From: Ficedula albicollis
Taxonomy: Eukaryota > Chordata > Aves > Passeriformes > Muscicapidae
Direction of reading: 5' to 3'
NCBI RefSeq assembly: GCF_000247815.1
Contig: NW_004775943.1
Location: 280,276-344,275, forward strand
Length of the DNA stretch: 64,000 nucleotides
Positions 1 through 12,953 of the stretch are shown here, one piece after another (position 1 is the first letter of the stretch; the number at the start of each line of letters is the position of its first letter). Under the pieces are notes generated by a model. It had not been told where the DNA came from. It worked only from the letters and a program-made list of their open reading frames with translations, and made no database searches. The position numbers and the translations under genes were made by a program.

Positions 1-880
1 CACAGCAATCCCCAGCGGGCACACACGGCTCAGAGGCTGGGCACACACGGCTCAGCGGGCACACAGCAACCCCCAGCGGGCACACAACAATCCCCAGCGG
101 GCACACACGGCTCAGAGGCTGGGCACACAGCAATCCCCAGTCACACAGCAATCCCCAGCGGGCACACACGGCTCAGAGGCTGGGCACACACGGCTCAGCG
201 GGCACACAGCAATCCCCAGCGGGCACACACGGCTCAGAGGCTGGGCACACACGGCTCAGCGGGCACACAGCAATCCCCAGCGGGCACACACGGCTCAGAG
301 GCTGGGCACACACGGCTCAGCGGGCACACAGCAATCCCCAGCGGGCACACACGGCTCAGAGGCTGGGCACACACGGCTCAGCGGGCACACAGCAATCCCC
401 AGCGGGCACACACGGCTCAGAGGCTGGGCACACACGGCTCAGCGGGCACACAGCAATCCCCAGCGGGCACACACGGCTCAGAGGCTGGGCACACACGGCT
501 CAGCGGGCACACAGCAATCCCCAGCGGGCACACACGGCTCAGAGGCTGGGCACACACGGCTCAGCGGGCACACAGCAATCCCCAGCGGGCACACACGGCT
601 CAGAGGCTGGGCACACACGGCTCAGCGGGCACACAGCAATCCCCAGCGGGCACACACGGCTCAGAGGCTGGGCACACACGGCTCAGCGGGCACACAGCAA
701 TCCCCAGCGGGCACACACGGCTCAGAGGCTGGGCACACACGGCTCAGCGGGCACACAGCAATCCCCAGCGGGCACACACGGCTCAGAGGCTGGGCACACA
801 CGGCTCAGCGGGCACACAGCAATCCCCAGCGGGCACACACGGCTCAGAGGCTGGGCACACACAGTTCAGCGGGCACACTA
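1..880. repeat. 61-bp minisatellite in IFT172 intron 1
   Basis: A tandem array with a 61-base period; each 60-base row is shifted by one base from the next. From about 150 to 860 the copies are nearly identical (about 12). The first 150 bases are irregular, with partial units. Each unit consists of three related 19-22 base subunits built on CACACGGCTCAG and CACAGCAATCCCCAG cores, so it is a small higher-order repeat. It begins about 100 bases inside IFT172 intron 1, reading leftward from the exon 1 donor. The left end of the array is not in the window. Confidence 0.95.
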
Positions 881-983
881 CAGCCTCAGCGTCGCCGCTA
901 CGCGCCCCAGACCGGTCAGGGCCGCTCTCCCAACCCGGCCCGGCCGCTCCCCCGCGCCCCGATCCCCCCCAGCCCGGCCCGAC

Positions 984-1022
984 CTGCGGGGCCAGCAGGG
1001 TCCGCACGTGCCGCAGCTGCAT
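984..1022 (-). CDS. IFT172: IFT172 first coding exon (intraflagellar transport protein 172, IFT-B complex)
   Basis: The minus strand reads MQLRHVRTLLAPQ from an ATG at 1022 and then a GT dinucleotide (CAG|GTCGGG) at 983-982. This matches the start of vertebrate IFT172, which in human begins MHLKHLRTLLSPQ. IFT172 is a very large WD40/TPR protein of the IFT-B complex that carries cargo to the ciliary tip and helps turnaround there. Only 13 codons lie in this window; the rest is beyond the left edge past the minisatellite. Its position next to FNDC4 on the same strand agrees with the human gene order. The donor is not a strong consensus, so the exon end is slightly uncertain. A 1.7-kb C run begins 66 bases upstream of the start codon. 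Confidence 0.75.
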
Positions 1023-1086
1023 CGCGCCCTACGCCGGGCCCGGGGCCGGGGCCGGGATGACCCCAAGGGCCCGCTCCGCTCCGCTC

Positions 1087-2794
<1,708 letters not shown>

Positions 2795-3129
2795 AATCCG
2801 GCCGCTGCCTGCTGCCGGGCACGCTGCGGGGCCTGGGGGCGAGAGCGGCCGCGGGGGAGCCGGGTTCGGGGAGGTGAAGGGGTTCGGGCCGAAGGGGCCG
2901 GGGCGCCGCCGGCCGCGGGGCACCATAGCGCTGCAGCTTCTCGCCCAGCCCTCCCTGCCCCGCTGCCCGGGCTGTCGCCTCTTGCCCTGCTTGTAGCTCG
3001 AGGCCGCCCGTTCCAGGCGCTGGAACACGCTGGACTGTACCGGCACCTCCGCGGTCCTCCGTGAGTGTGCCAGGCCAGCCCGAGCTGCCTGCGGCCCGGC
3101 AGGCTCCGAGACCGACCCACGGACACACC

Positions 3130-3255
3130 CCTGGACGCGTTCAAGGCTAGGCTGGACGGGGCTTGGAGCAACCCGGTCTAGAGGAAGGTGTCCTTGCCCG
3201 CGGGAGTGAAACTGGATGAGCTTTAAGGTCCTTTCCCACCCATGATTTCATGACC
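3130..3255 (+). mobile_element. CR1 LINE 3' end fragment
   Basis: The sequence follows the avian CR1 3' end: TTCAAGGCTAGGCTGGAC, then a segment ending GGTCCTTTCCCACCC, then an ATGATTTCATGA tail. It is plus-oriented, heavily 5' truncated and diverged. Confidence 0.85.
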
Positions 3256-4205
3256 CCGCAGGCACCCTGTAGCACAGGAGGGCCATGTCTGGCTGTTCTC
3301 AGTCAGCTGCCCAGGGCTTTGCTGGAGCAGCAGCACTTGCCCTGGCAGCCCTGGTATACATGGACTGTCCTCAGAGTTTGGAGTCACACAGGGTTCTACT
3401 GCCCGGGGTGGAGGTCACTGCTACCTGCATGATGCCAGGCAGCCTCCCTGATAGTTGTCACTTGTGCAAGAGTATGCTGTGCAAATAAGGTCTCCTGATT
3501 TCCCTGTGGGTTCAGATTATTCCAATTATGAGTTAGACCCTTCTGCAAGTGTGCCAGTAATGCTCAGGGAGCGAATCCCAGGGAAGAGGTGAAAATAACC
3601 CTGAAAAGCATTAGCTTAGTGTGAGCAGTACATACCTTAGCAATTCCCATCTCTTCCTTAAAGCATCTCTGTGGTGCAGTTACTTCCCAGTCACCTCAGC
3701 TTGGATCACAAGTGCTGACTAAGCTGCCCCTGCCCAGGCAGCCTGCTGCTGTAGATGAGATGCCAAGGGGTTTGGCTTTGCTTACACTGGGCCAGTCTGG
3801 GGAATTTGAGCTGAGCATGGCAGTGAATGTTGCTGCTCTTCAGGTGTGCCAGCAGCTCAGGTGGCTGAGATGAATGCACTACAGAGAACATTTTGTTTGT
3901 AATGAAACGGATGAGTAGATGAGACCCAGGAACGCAAGATTTCTGCAGACAGCAATGAGGGCTGCAGCATCCTCAGCCCTGTGCAGGTATGCAGGAGCTG
4001 TCTGTGCTGACACAGCTTTGACTTCCAGGGCTAGAGGGTGAACTGCCCACTCCTGTTCCTGTTATGAGAGTGTCACAGAGCCAGGAGAGTGTCCTGCTGG
4101 GGGCAGGGAGCAACACTGCTGCTGGGAGCCATGGGTCAGGTGGCTCTGGCAGGACTAGCTGTGGGGCTGCTGGCACATGGCTTCTAAGGGCTTTTGTCTT
4201 TGCAG
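3256..4205. other. No gene seen; probable intron 1 of the LDLRAP1-like gene
   Basis: Only short open frames without family resemblance are present. The segment ends in a polypyrimidine-AG acceptor (TTTGTCTTTGCAG) directly before the first recognised PTB exon. Confidence 0.5.
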
Positions 4206-7200
4206 AGCTTCCTGAGAGCTGGGCTGATATGCAGGAGCCACTGCTTGAGGGGATGTGCTTCACCCTCAAGTATCTGGGCATGACTCTGGTAGAAAAACCA
4301 AAAGGAGAAGACATGGCTGCTGCTGCCATCCGCAGGATCGTGGCTACGGTGAGACCCAGTCCTGGGGCTCTGGTGTGCTGGGGTCAGAGCCCAGCCCCTG
4401 CACTCCAGGAAGTGCCTGTGTCCTAGCCCTGAACTCCAGTGGGGGACTGTGCCCTTTGCAAGAGGAGGGTGGTGCAGGTGGCTACTGGTGTCTGCCTGTG
4501 TTCTGTCTTCCTGCAGGACAGCCCCAGCCCCCTGCTCCCACACCTGAACCTGGCTGGGAGCAGAGCTGTGCCTGCCATAGTACTGAGAGGAGGGGTCTGT
4601 GTGACAGTAGTGTGAATAGATTTGAAGAGTGTTCTGTGCAGGGCATGCCTGATTGCCAGGCTTTGCTGTCCCATCCCCACAGCAGGAGCCTTTGCAGCAA
4701 ATATCCAAATGGGTGATGCTGTACAGAGTCTGCAGGGCTCCTTCCAGCAGGGGGGTGAGGTGAAGACCCTTACCAGGTTTGCAGAGAGATTGCTGGTGTT
4801 TTTCCACTGCCAGGCACGGGTTGGAGCTCGCAAGTTTCAGAAGGTGATTCTGACAGTGTCTCCAAGGGGCATCTCACTGCAGGATGCAGACACTAAGGAG
4901 ATGGTGGAGAACATCTCCATCTACAGGTGGGCATGTCATGGGTGTGGGCTGGGTGTTCCCCAGCAGCCAGCTGAAGACTGATGGGAATTTGAGCAACCAG
5001 GGAGGGCTGAGCCTTCTGTCAGCAGTACCTTCAGGCTTAGGTCTTTCCTTGGCTCCCTGAGGCCTGTGCCGTCTCTGCTGTGCTCCCAGCACTGCCTGAG
5101 GCTGAGTGTAGGCAGGGTCCAGGGGGGCCTTGAGTTCATCAGCCCATCCATCACCTCCCTGTGCCCTGCTTGTCTCTTCTGGCATTCAGCAGGATTTTGA
5201 GGCTCATGACTGGAAAGCCCCAGAGTTAGGACAGGAGTGCATGTCTGTCTCCACTGCCATGGTACCACCCTTCTGGCTGCAGGGTGCCAGAAACTGCAGC
5301 TCACTTGAGCGGGCTAAAGGCAGTTAGTGTGAGAGCTGATGTTGATTTCTCCTCCTGCCCCTTGTCCTTTGGCTGGGTTGGATGTCTGTGGGTGCTGGGT
5401 GTGAGGGCACTTAAGTGTGCAGTCTGGTGGCTGGATGGGAAGCAGAGACAGGACATCTCTTTGCTGCAAAATGTAAGTCTCAGCACCAGAGCTGATGTGC
5501 CAGGTCACACTGTCCCTCTGCCTGACCTCCAGCTGTGTCCTTGGAGGCAATCACCCACCCTTCTGTGCTCCTCTTGTCCCAATGCTTGAGTTCACACACT
5601 GGGTTGAGCTGGCCATCAGAAAACTACAAGACTCTGGGACTCTGGCACAGGAGGGAGTGCCTGTGGATGCAGTGATCTCTTAACTACTGCAGGTACTAGG
5701 CAGCCTCTGGCCCTCGCTGGGGGTTTGGGCTGCCTGGTCAGCTCAGGCAGGTGAAAGCCTCAGGTTGTCAGCAATGCTTACTGATGTGCTGGGAGTCCAG
5801 TAGAAGTCCCATGCCGATATCCTGGATTGTCCTGACAGCTCCTCTCTGCCCACAGGATCTCCTACTGCACAACAGACAAGCTGCAGAACAAAGTCTTTGC
5901 TTACGTTGCCCAGAGCCAGGAGAGCGGGGCACTGGAGTGCCATGCCTTCCTCTCACCCAAGAAGAAGATTGTAAGCACTTGCCTTCTGCTCTTGGTTCTG
6001 CGAGGTATGGGTGGGAGCAAGGGCCTGCTTCCTTTCCCTTCAGCGAGAGAACGCCATTACCTCTGTGAACCTCAGCTGGATTTGGAGCCGGCGAGCAAGT
6101 GTGCTGCACAGGCAGGGAGTGAGCAAAGGGGGGTTTCCTTCCTGCTCCTGATGATCTGCTCTTTGGGGTGGCTGGCCCCCAGAGGCAGACAGACACAGAA
6201 CTCAGCTCTGGCCTTCCATCTGTGTGTTCTGCAGAGAAAGGCAACAAGGGGTGCTGGGGGGGTCTCAGATTTCATAGCAGTGGGGTTATCCTGGATTGAG
6301 GGCCCAGGTGGAAGCAGACATTCCCTCTCTTTCATGTACACAGGCCCAGGCTGTTACTCTGACTGTGGCCCAGGCCTTTCAGATGGCACTGGATCTCTGG
6401 GAAACAACACATGGAGGTAGGAGGAATTTCTTAGATGTATCTCTCTGCATAGCTCTGGAATCATTGTCTCTGGAGTGGGACCCTGTCCTGGGCTGTGTGG
6501 AGTCCCCTCTTGGGGGACTCATGGCTTGCTGCCTGGCTGGTGAAACGCACCAGGCAGGGAGAGTGTTGTCCTCATGTTGTGTTCTTTGCCACTCCCCCAT
6601 CTCTGGCTGGGGTGGGAGGTGTACCTGCTCTCTCTGCTGAACCGCTGTGCATTGCGTGAGCTGTAGCCCAGCTCAGGGCCTAGTGGTACCTGCCCATGAG
6701 CACTGACCCCTCACCCATGTTTGCACCCTCCTGCCAGCACAGCAGAGATTCCCTGTTCCTCTCCCACAGTCTTGCCTGTACATTCCCAGCTGGGCTTTCT
6801 GCAGGTTGCAGGCACTAACTCTGCTGCTTTTGCCCTGTCCCAGGCTCTAGGCAGGATCAGCCCCTTCACCCTTCATGTGTCTTGGAGAGCAGTGAGCCCA
6901 GCAGACCCCGTGAGCCAGCCCCCCCAGGGAGTGCTCCCTTCACACACCAGTTTGGGGTATAGTATGAGCGAGTCAGGCCCATGCCCAGGGCTGTCTGGAA
7001 TTAGGGCAGGGACAGAGTGACCCTCTGCAGCTCCCTGCTCCTGCCCTCCCAGAACCCAGCTGACACCTGCACAGCCCCATCGCACATGGCAGCCTGATGT
7101 GAGGAGGTGTGCAGTGCTGTGTGGCTCACACAGCAGGTGCAGTTCCTTGGTGTCTGTGCTCCAGGAGCTCTGCTGTCAGGCCCAGCACTGCTGCAGCCTC

Positions 7201-9159
7201 AGCCCTGCTCTGCTGGCCTTGTCACACAGGGACCTGGGCTGCACACCTGGTTTCATGGCTGGGGTGAGAGCTGCCTCTGAAGGAGAGGACCCTTGGGTCA
7301 TCATCCTGCCAGCCAGGACTAAGGCTCAGCCCAGCCCATCTGCACTGCACCTCCTGCATGGCCCCAGCAATCGGGGCATTGTCATACTGGTCTCACTGTG
7401 TCCCTGTCTGGGAGCTTCTGGATGCTTGGTCCTTGGCCTCATGCTTCCAGTGTGAGTCCAGCCTGGCAGTGCTTGGGGTTGTACCTGTGTGCAGCCTGCT
7501 CCTGGTAGTCTCTGCCTGCCCCTCCAGCTGCAGGGTGTGCCCACCCACCACTGTCCCAGGGCAGAGGTGCACTGTGTCATTATCTCTGTCAGCATGGTCC
7601 ATGCTCACAGCTTATGTTTGGGGCTTTGCACCTGCAGGGGACATGGGTTGAGCTGTGGGCTGTGTGCCCAATCCCAGAGGGTTCTGGCAGCCTAGCACTC
7701 TAGCCTTTCCCCCACTGCTTGTTGGAAACCATTGTACTGTGCCTGGGGAGTAACTGTCTTGTGAAAGGGCCAGACAGGATCTGAGCACCCCAGCCTTGCT
7801 CCTGGCAGAGACCTGCCCACACAATGAGATGTCATGGTGGGTTTTTGTTTGTTTGCTTGCCAGGAGGAGGAGGAGGAGGAGGAGGAGGAAGATGATAATG
7901 TCAGTCAGACCTTATCTGGGTAGGTGGTGAGCTGCTGCTTGTATTCAGGGATCTCTCTGATGAACCCTGTCTTGTTGCCTTCTCTGTGCCCCATGCAAGG
8001 GAGCTACTTGGGCCATGGGCATGGTGGAATCGTGGAGGAGAGCTGCATGGAACCAAGGGGGAAACTTCCTGGTCTTTGTCTGCTTCCGTCAGCTGAGAGC
8101 TCAAGTGAACAGAGGGTCGAGTGGTGGAGGAGCAGAGCATGCAGTCCAGCTTTTGCAGCAGAGATATGGGGGACAGATGCTGACCCACAGGATGCACCTA
8201 GAAATGTTTCTTACTCTGTTTCTGCCAGTCTTTGCTGAGGCCAGCCTGTCCAGACATGTCTCTCACATGGGACTCAGTTGCCTATCTACTCCCACTGATT
8301 TCTCTGGCACTTGGATGGAGTGCCTGGTCATGCTGACTTCTGTGTGGACTGGGGCTGTGGGCTGAGCTTGATGGTGACTGTCCTGTGCTGGGGAGGAGCT
8401 GATGGCACAGTCCACCTGCAGGTGTGCAGAAGTGCAGGTGGTGGGCCTGTGAGGCCCATTGCATCATGGCTGTTCTCCATGTACATGGCAGCAGGCACCC
8501 AGCTTGGGCTGAGCCAGTGTCCCCTGGGAACCAGTGTGCGCACAGGCTGGAGCTGTACGTGTAGCCCAATGACGCACCCCCCTTTGGACATGGAGCTCCT
8601 GATGGGAATGAGATACAGCTTTGCAATCTGGGGACAGGCTGGCTTGGGAAGAGTTTGGTAGCAAGGGGGCTTAGGGCCTTCTGCACTGCCAGCACCTGCT
8701 GCTGCTGTGCCATTCCTGCCACGGCAGGGTCACGAGCATGCTGTGGGCTCTCAGGAGGCCATGCTTGGGGTATGATGGATGCTGTGTTCTCTTCCAAAGC
8801 AGCATGGAGGAGCTGGGGAAGGGAGCCCACAGCCCAGCAGGTAAGTTTCTTCAGTGCTGCATTGCTCATTCCCCAACATGACCTCTGTAAGGCAAGGGGG
8901 GGCTGATGCACACCTGGGAACATCTGCTTCCCCTCAGAGGCTGTGCTGGGCTCCCAGCCATAGACCTTATGGTCCATGTCTTCCTTTCTCTCACTTTTCA
9001 GAGCTAATACCTCTTGTGCCCCCATCAAGCTCTCCTACAGCACAGCTACTGTGCTACCGCCTGGGGCCACCCCCGGGCAGCTGGATGGTGCTGGGAGGGG
9101 CTGGGGACTCCCCCAGCACTGGCCCCAGGACTGCTGGCCCCAAGACTCCCCTGGGCTAA
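4206..9159 (+). CDS. LDLRAP1/ARH-like PTB-domain endocytic adaptor (exon 1 not found)
   Basis: Four exons encode a phosphotyrosine-binding domain very close to LDLRAP1 (ARH), which binds FxNPxY tails of LDL-receptor family proteins and PI(4,5)P2 and links them to clathrin/AP-2. Exons: 4206-4348 (LPESWADMQ..LKYLGMTLVEKPKG..RIVAT), 4814-4926 (ARVGARKFQKVILTVSPRG..ISIYR), 5856-5970 (ISYCTTDKLQNKVFAYVAQS..ECHAFLSPKKKI) and 6344-6416 (AQAVTLTVAQAFQMALDLW). All have GT-AG borders and consistent phases. The KYLGMTLVE strand, the SPRG turn and the C-terminal helix are present. The first coding exon is missing: exon 2 begins in phase 1 and needs an upstream partner, perhaps lost near the C run. The likely C-terminal exons are described separately. 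It is convergent with FNDC4. It could be a paralogue of LDLRAP1 rather than LDLRAP1 itself, because the human gene is not in this neighbourhood. Confidence 0.85.
7864..9159 (+). CDS. Predicted C-terminal exons of the LDLRAP1-like gene (acidic tract, proline-rich end)
   Basis: Three candidate exons join in phase. 7864-7919 encodes nine Glu, then DDNVSQTLSG, with donor GG|GTAGGT. 8800-8840 encodes SMEELGKGAHSPA, with donor CAG|GTAAGT. 9002-9159 runs from ELIPLVPPSSSP to PKTPLG and a TAA stop. An exon between 6416 and 7864 is needed, because joining 6416 directly to 7864 gives a stop within ten codons. I could not find it. I see no LLDLE-type clathrin box and no match to the human ARH tail. The chain is supported only by splice sites, phase and position before the polyadenylation signal at 9587. 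Other frames through 9000-9450 are also open. Confidence 0.4.
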
Positions 9160-9586
9160 GCCAAATCTCTGCAACAATGGACCAGCCACTCAGGATTCAC
9201 CCTGTGCCTGCACCTGGGCCAGCCAGTGCCTGCTGCTGCCCTGGCACTGCCCTCCTGGCACGGGGGCTGCTGGCACTGCTGCCATGGAGTGCACAGGCTC
9301 CAACACCTGCTCCTTGTGCTGCACCCCTGCATGAGCCACCTCGAGCTGCAGCTGCTCCCAGCTCGGGCTGGGGTCCCATGCTGCTCTCTCTGCTCGCTGC
9401 CAGGCCCTGCAGTACCACCCTGTCTGCTCTGAGCCTTGCCTGACGCAGGCACTGGACACCCTCAGGGAGCAACAGCTCTTGGCTGGAGCAGTGCCTGATG
9501 AAGGCCTTGCCCCTGCTGTTCAGCCCCATACCCTCTCTCAAGTGAAATGGCCTGGTTTTTAAAGGAAAGCTCTGCCTTTATAGAGA

Positions 9587-9592
9587 AATAAA
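9587..9592 (+). promoter_or_regulatory. AATAAA polyadenylation signal, LDLRAP1-like gene
   Basis: A canonical AATAAA occurs about 430 bases after the predicted stop at 9159. A T-rich stretch follows (AGAGTTTTTTACTGTTGTC), as expected downstream of a cleavage site. Confidence 0.6.
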
Positions 9593-9609
9593 CAGAGTTT
9601 TTTACTGTT

Positions 9610-11260
9610 GTCATTTGGGTTTGAGTTCTGCATGGGCGCCATGCATAAGCATGCAGGATGCTGTGTCTCCTGCGCTGCCTGTTATGCCCCAAGCTCGTGG
9701 AGCCTGAATTCCCACTCTTCCTTGGCTGTGAGCCCTGAGGGAACAGTTCCTCCTTGTGCTGAGGGCTGCCAGGGCCCAGGCTGCCTCTGTGGCTTGGAGG
9801 AGCAGGTTCAGGCTGTGCTGTACTGGTGTCTTGAGCACCTGTGAATGTCACCTGCACTGACAGGAGCTGATGCTGACCACACTGAGGCCAGGGCAGACAC
9901 AAGCCCTTGTGTGCCAGCTGCTCTGAAGTGTCTGTATCCTGCTCCACCCCTGCTGTGCCCTACAGAGGCAAGCCATGCACTTGGTTTCCTTCCCCAGATG
10001 GACCAGGGGAGGCTGCAGCATGTCTGGTTTCTTTGGCAAGTTTCTAGCTGTGCTCTGGCCAATCCTCTCACTGCTGGGTTCCTGCCACATCTCTGCACAG
10101 GTGCCCTTCTCAGGCTGGTGGCACTGACCGCCCAGCTGAGCACTGGTCACTGGTTGCAGCTGGGGTGGCAGGGCCAGTCTCAGCAAGTGCCATAGGCAGT
10201 GGGAGGCCTTGGGTGCCATGGATCAGTCAGGAGCTGTGCACGGTTGTTTTCACTTCAGGTTTTGCACATTGAATGTGGTTTCATGCCTTTTCCCCCTCAG
10301 CTGGGAGTACAGAACGACTGAGGGTCGTAGGGTGAGCAGATCACTGTCAGGCCCTCAGCTTCCACCACTCATGTCTGCACTTCCCTCCCCTCCTGCACCA
10401 CCATAGTCTGAGAAGTCGTGACTTTGGGTTTGGTTTGGGTTTTTTTTTTTTTGGTTGGTTTTTTTTTGTTGGTTGGTTTTTTGGGTTTTTTTGTTTTGCA
10501 GAGAGAAAGAGCTTTTTCCTCAACAACACAACCTGATTTTACATTTACTGTCAGACTTGTGTTCCTTTTTTTATTTGGTCAAAACCTCTGCATTTTGACT
10601 TTTCCTTGTGCCTTCCCCAGTTCCTCACCTCAGCTACACAGTCTGATCCTTTGAATCTTTATGTGTGCCTCTGGCCTGTCTAAAAATCTCATGATAACAG
10701 GCATGTCTGCTATGACATTCAAGACAGAACTTCTAAATATTTTCCAGGGCACTAGAACATCCTTAAAACTTTTGTATTCCCCTGACAGCCCTAGTTTTTC
10801 TAATGTACCTCCTTAAAGAGAGCTAACAGGCAAAACAAAGTGTTTGTGTCCCTGGAGCTGTGGCTGTGCTCCCTGCAGCCCAGGTTACAGCCCAGCAGCA
10901 GCTGCATCCCCCTGGCATGGTGCTGTTGCTCCTCAGGTACCGCTCTCCCCACCTGAGCAGGAAGCAGCACAGACCCTCTGGCCAGCAGCCTGTCAGGGTT
11001 AGGCCTTGTCCCCCTTGTTGGCGCTGCTGCTGGGATGTCTGTGCCATGGTGCCACCCTCCGTGGGACAGCCTGCAGGTGGCCCAGCCTGCAGCAGCAGCA
11101 GGTCTCCCTCAAGGGCCAGAGGGGTGTGAGGTGACCATGGAGGACCTCCAGCTCTGCACAGCACATCTCCTGTGCACCAGGACACATGCATTCAAGCACT
11201 GTACACGTATGCAGGCATGGACACACACAGACCTGCAGCTCTGATGCTGCCGTTGAGCCA
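9610..11260. other. Intergenic between convergent genes; no gene seen
   Basis: I see no conserved coding segment. A T/G-rich simple stretch (runs of T separated by GG) lies at 10438-10500. The rest is ordinary GC-moderate sequence. Confidence 0.55.
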
Positions 11261-11267
11261 GGATGCT

Positions 11268-12953
11268 TTTATTGAAAAGACTCTGCCACAGGAGCTGCTT
11301 ATCCTGTCCCTCCCCCACCTAGTCCTGCAGCAGGAGCTGAGCAGCACCTGGAAGGAAAAGTCCTGAAAGTGCTTTAACTGGGAGATTTATTCCTGGAAGA
11401 CACTGGATCCTGTGGTGCTTGAGTCCAGGGCTGCAGAGCCTGTCTGTGGCAGGCTGCAGAGCAGAGCATGGAGGAAGAGCAGCAGCCAGGGCAGCAGGGA
11501 GCCTCCTTGTTTCATCCCATTCCCTCCAGCTGAGACCTTGCAGGCCTCACCACATTGCCTCCTCCAGGCAGCACAGGCACTGTGCTGCTCAAAAAGTGCT
11601 TGGCAGCTTCCCTCAGCCAGCCTGAATGTGCCAGCACTGAGCCCTGCTGGGGACACAGCACGGCCACAGCCATGCCCTGACACTGCCCAGCCCTGTGGGG
11701 CTTCCACCAGCCCTCCCTGGCCCAGCTGCAGGCTCTGCGGGCTGGCCAGGCACTGTGACAGCACCAGCTCCTCATCATCCCTCCTGTCTTTGTCCTTTGC
11801 ACTAGACAGAGAATTTAAAGCCTCTGCATGACTATGACAGGGTGCAGTGGAGCCCTGTTCTCCAGCAGCAATCCACTCATCCCCTGTGCTGGCTGGGGAC
11901 AAGCCCTTCAACCACCTGGCCACAGCTGTCCTGGCCACAGCTGTCCTGGCAGAGCCGGGCAATGCCTGCACTGCCTTGTTCCCCCAGCCCCGGGACACTG
12001 AGGGGAGCAGCTCCTGCTCTCTGCAAGCAACCCCAAGGCCAAACAGGCAGCTGAGAGTAAGGTCAGGCCCCCATGCTGGGCAGGCACAGTGGCACAGCTG
12101 CACCAGGGCTTTGGCCGAGCCAGGCACAGGGACACGGCCTCCCCTCAGGCCCATGGGAACACAGCCTGCCCTCAGGCCCACGGGGACATGGCCTCCCCTC
12201 AGGCCCATGGGAACACAGCCTGCCCTCAGGCCCACGGGGACATGGCCTCCCCTCAGGCCCATGGGAACACAGCCTGCCCTCAGGCCCACGGGGACATGGC
12301 CTCCCCTCAGGCCCATGGGAACACAGCCTGCCCTCAGGCCCACGGGGACATGGCCTCCCCTCAGGCCCATGGGAACACAGCCTGCCCTCAGGCCCACGGG
12401 GACATGGCCTCCCCTCAGGCCCATGGGAACACAGCCTGCCCTCAGGCCCACGGGGACATGGCCTCCCCTCAGGCCCATGGGAACACAGCCTGCCCTCAGG
12501 CCCACGGGGACATGGCCTCCCCTCAGGCCCATGGGAACACAGCCTCCCCTCAGACCCACGGGAACATGGCCTCCCCTCAGGCCCATGGGAACACAGCCTG
12601 CCCTCAGGCCCACGGGGACGTGGCCTCCCCTCAGGCCCAGGGGCTCCCCATGGCTCCCTCCCAGCCTGGCCGCTGCTGTGGCCCCACACCTGTCCCCAGC
12701 TCCGTGCTGCCCGCGGGCAGGAGAGGGCAGCCAGGCGTGCGGGATGGGCAGCGCCACACTCTGCATGCACGGCTCGGGAGCTGGCTCTGTGCACATCCCG
12801 GACAGGGGCCCTCAGGAAAGCAGAGTTCTGATGACGTGGATCGTCACATGCCAAGTTCCAGGCTGTGCGCCTGGTGCTGCCTCTTCTTCCAAGGCCTGCT
12901 TTGGTTCTGGCAGGACACCCAGATGATCCCAGATGGCAGAGCTGGTGTTGCAC
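11268..12953 (-). other. FNDC4: Probable FNDC4 3' UTR with two AATAAA signals
   Basis: Downstream of the FNDC4 stop at 12954-12956, the minus strand carries AATAAA at 11391-11386 and again at 11273-11268, with no other gene between. A 3' UTR of about 1.6 kb would include the 54-bp minisatellite. The extent is inferred from the signals only. Confidence 0.5.
12134..12640. repeat. 54-bp minisatellite made of two 27-bp half units
   Basis: About nine copies of a 54-base unit, each formed of two similar 27-base halves (CTCAGGCCCATGGGAACACA and CTCAGGCCCACGGGGACATG cores). The array is nearly perfect, with variant copies at 12540-12620. Because 54 is a multiple of three, it leaves several frames open on both strands. 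That explains the long repetitive open frames here, which I do not call as genes. Confidence 0.95.

Noticed and set aside
1..880. Regularly spaced repeats that might look like a CRISPR array
   Set aside because: There are no unique spacers; the whole 61-bp unit repeats, in a vertebrate genome.
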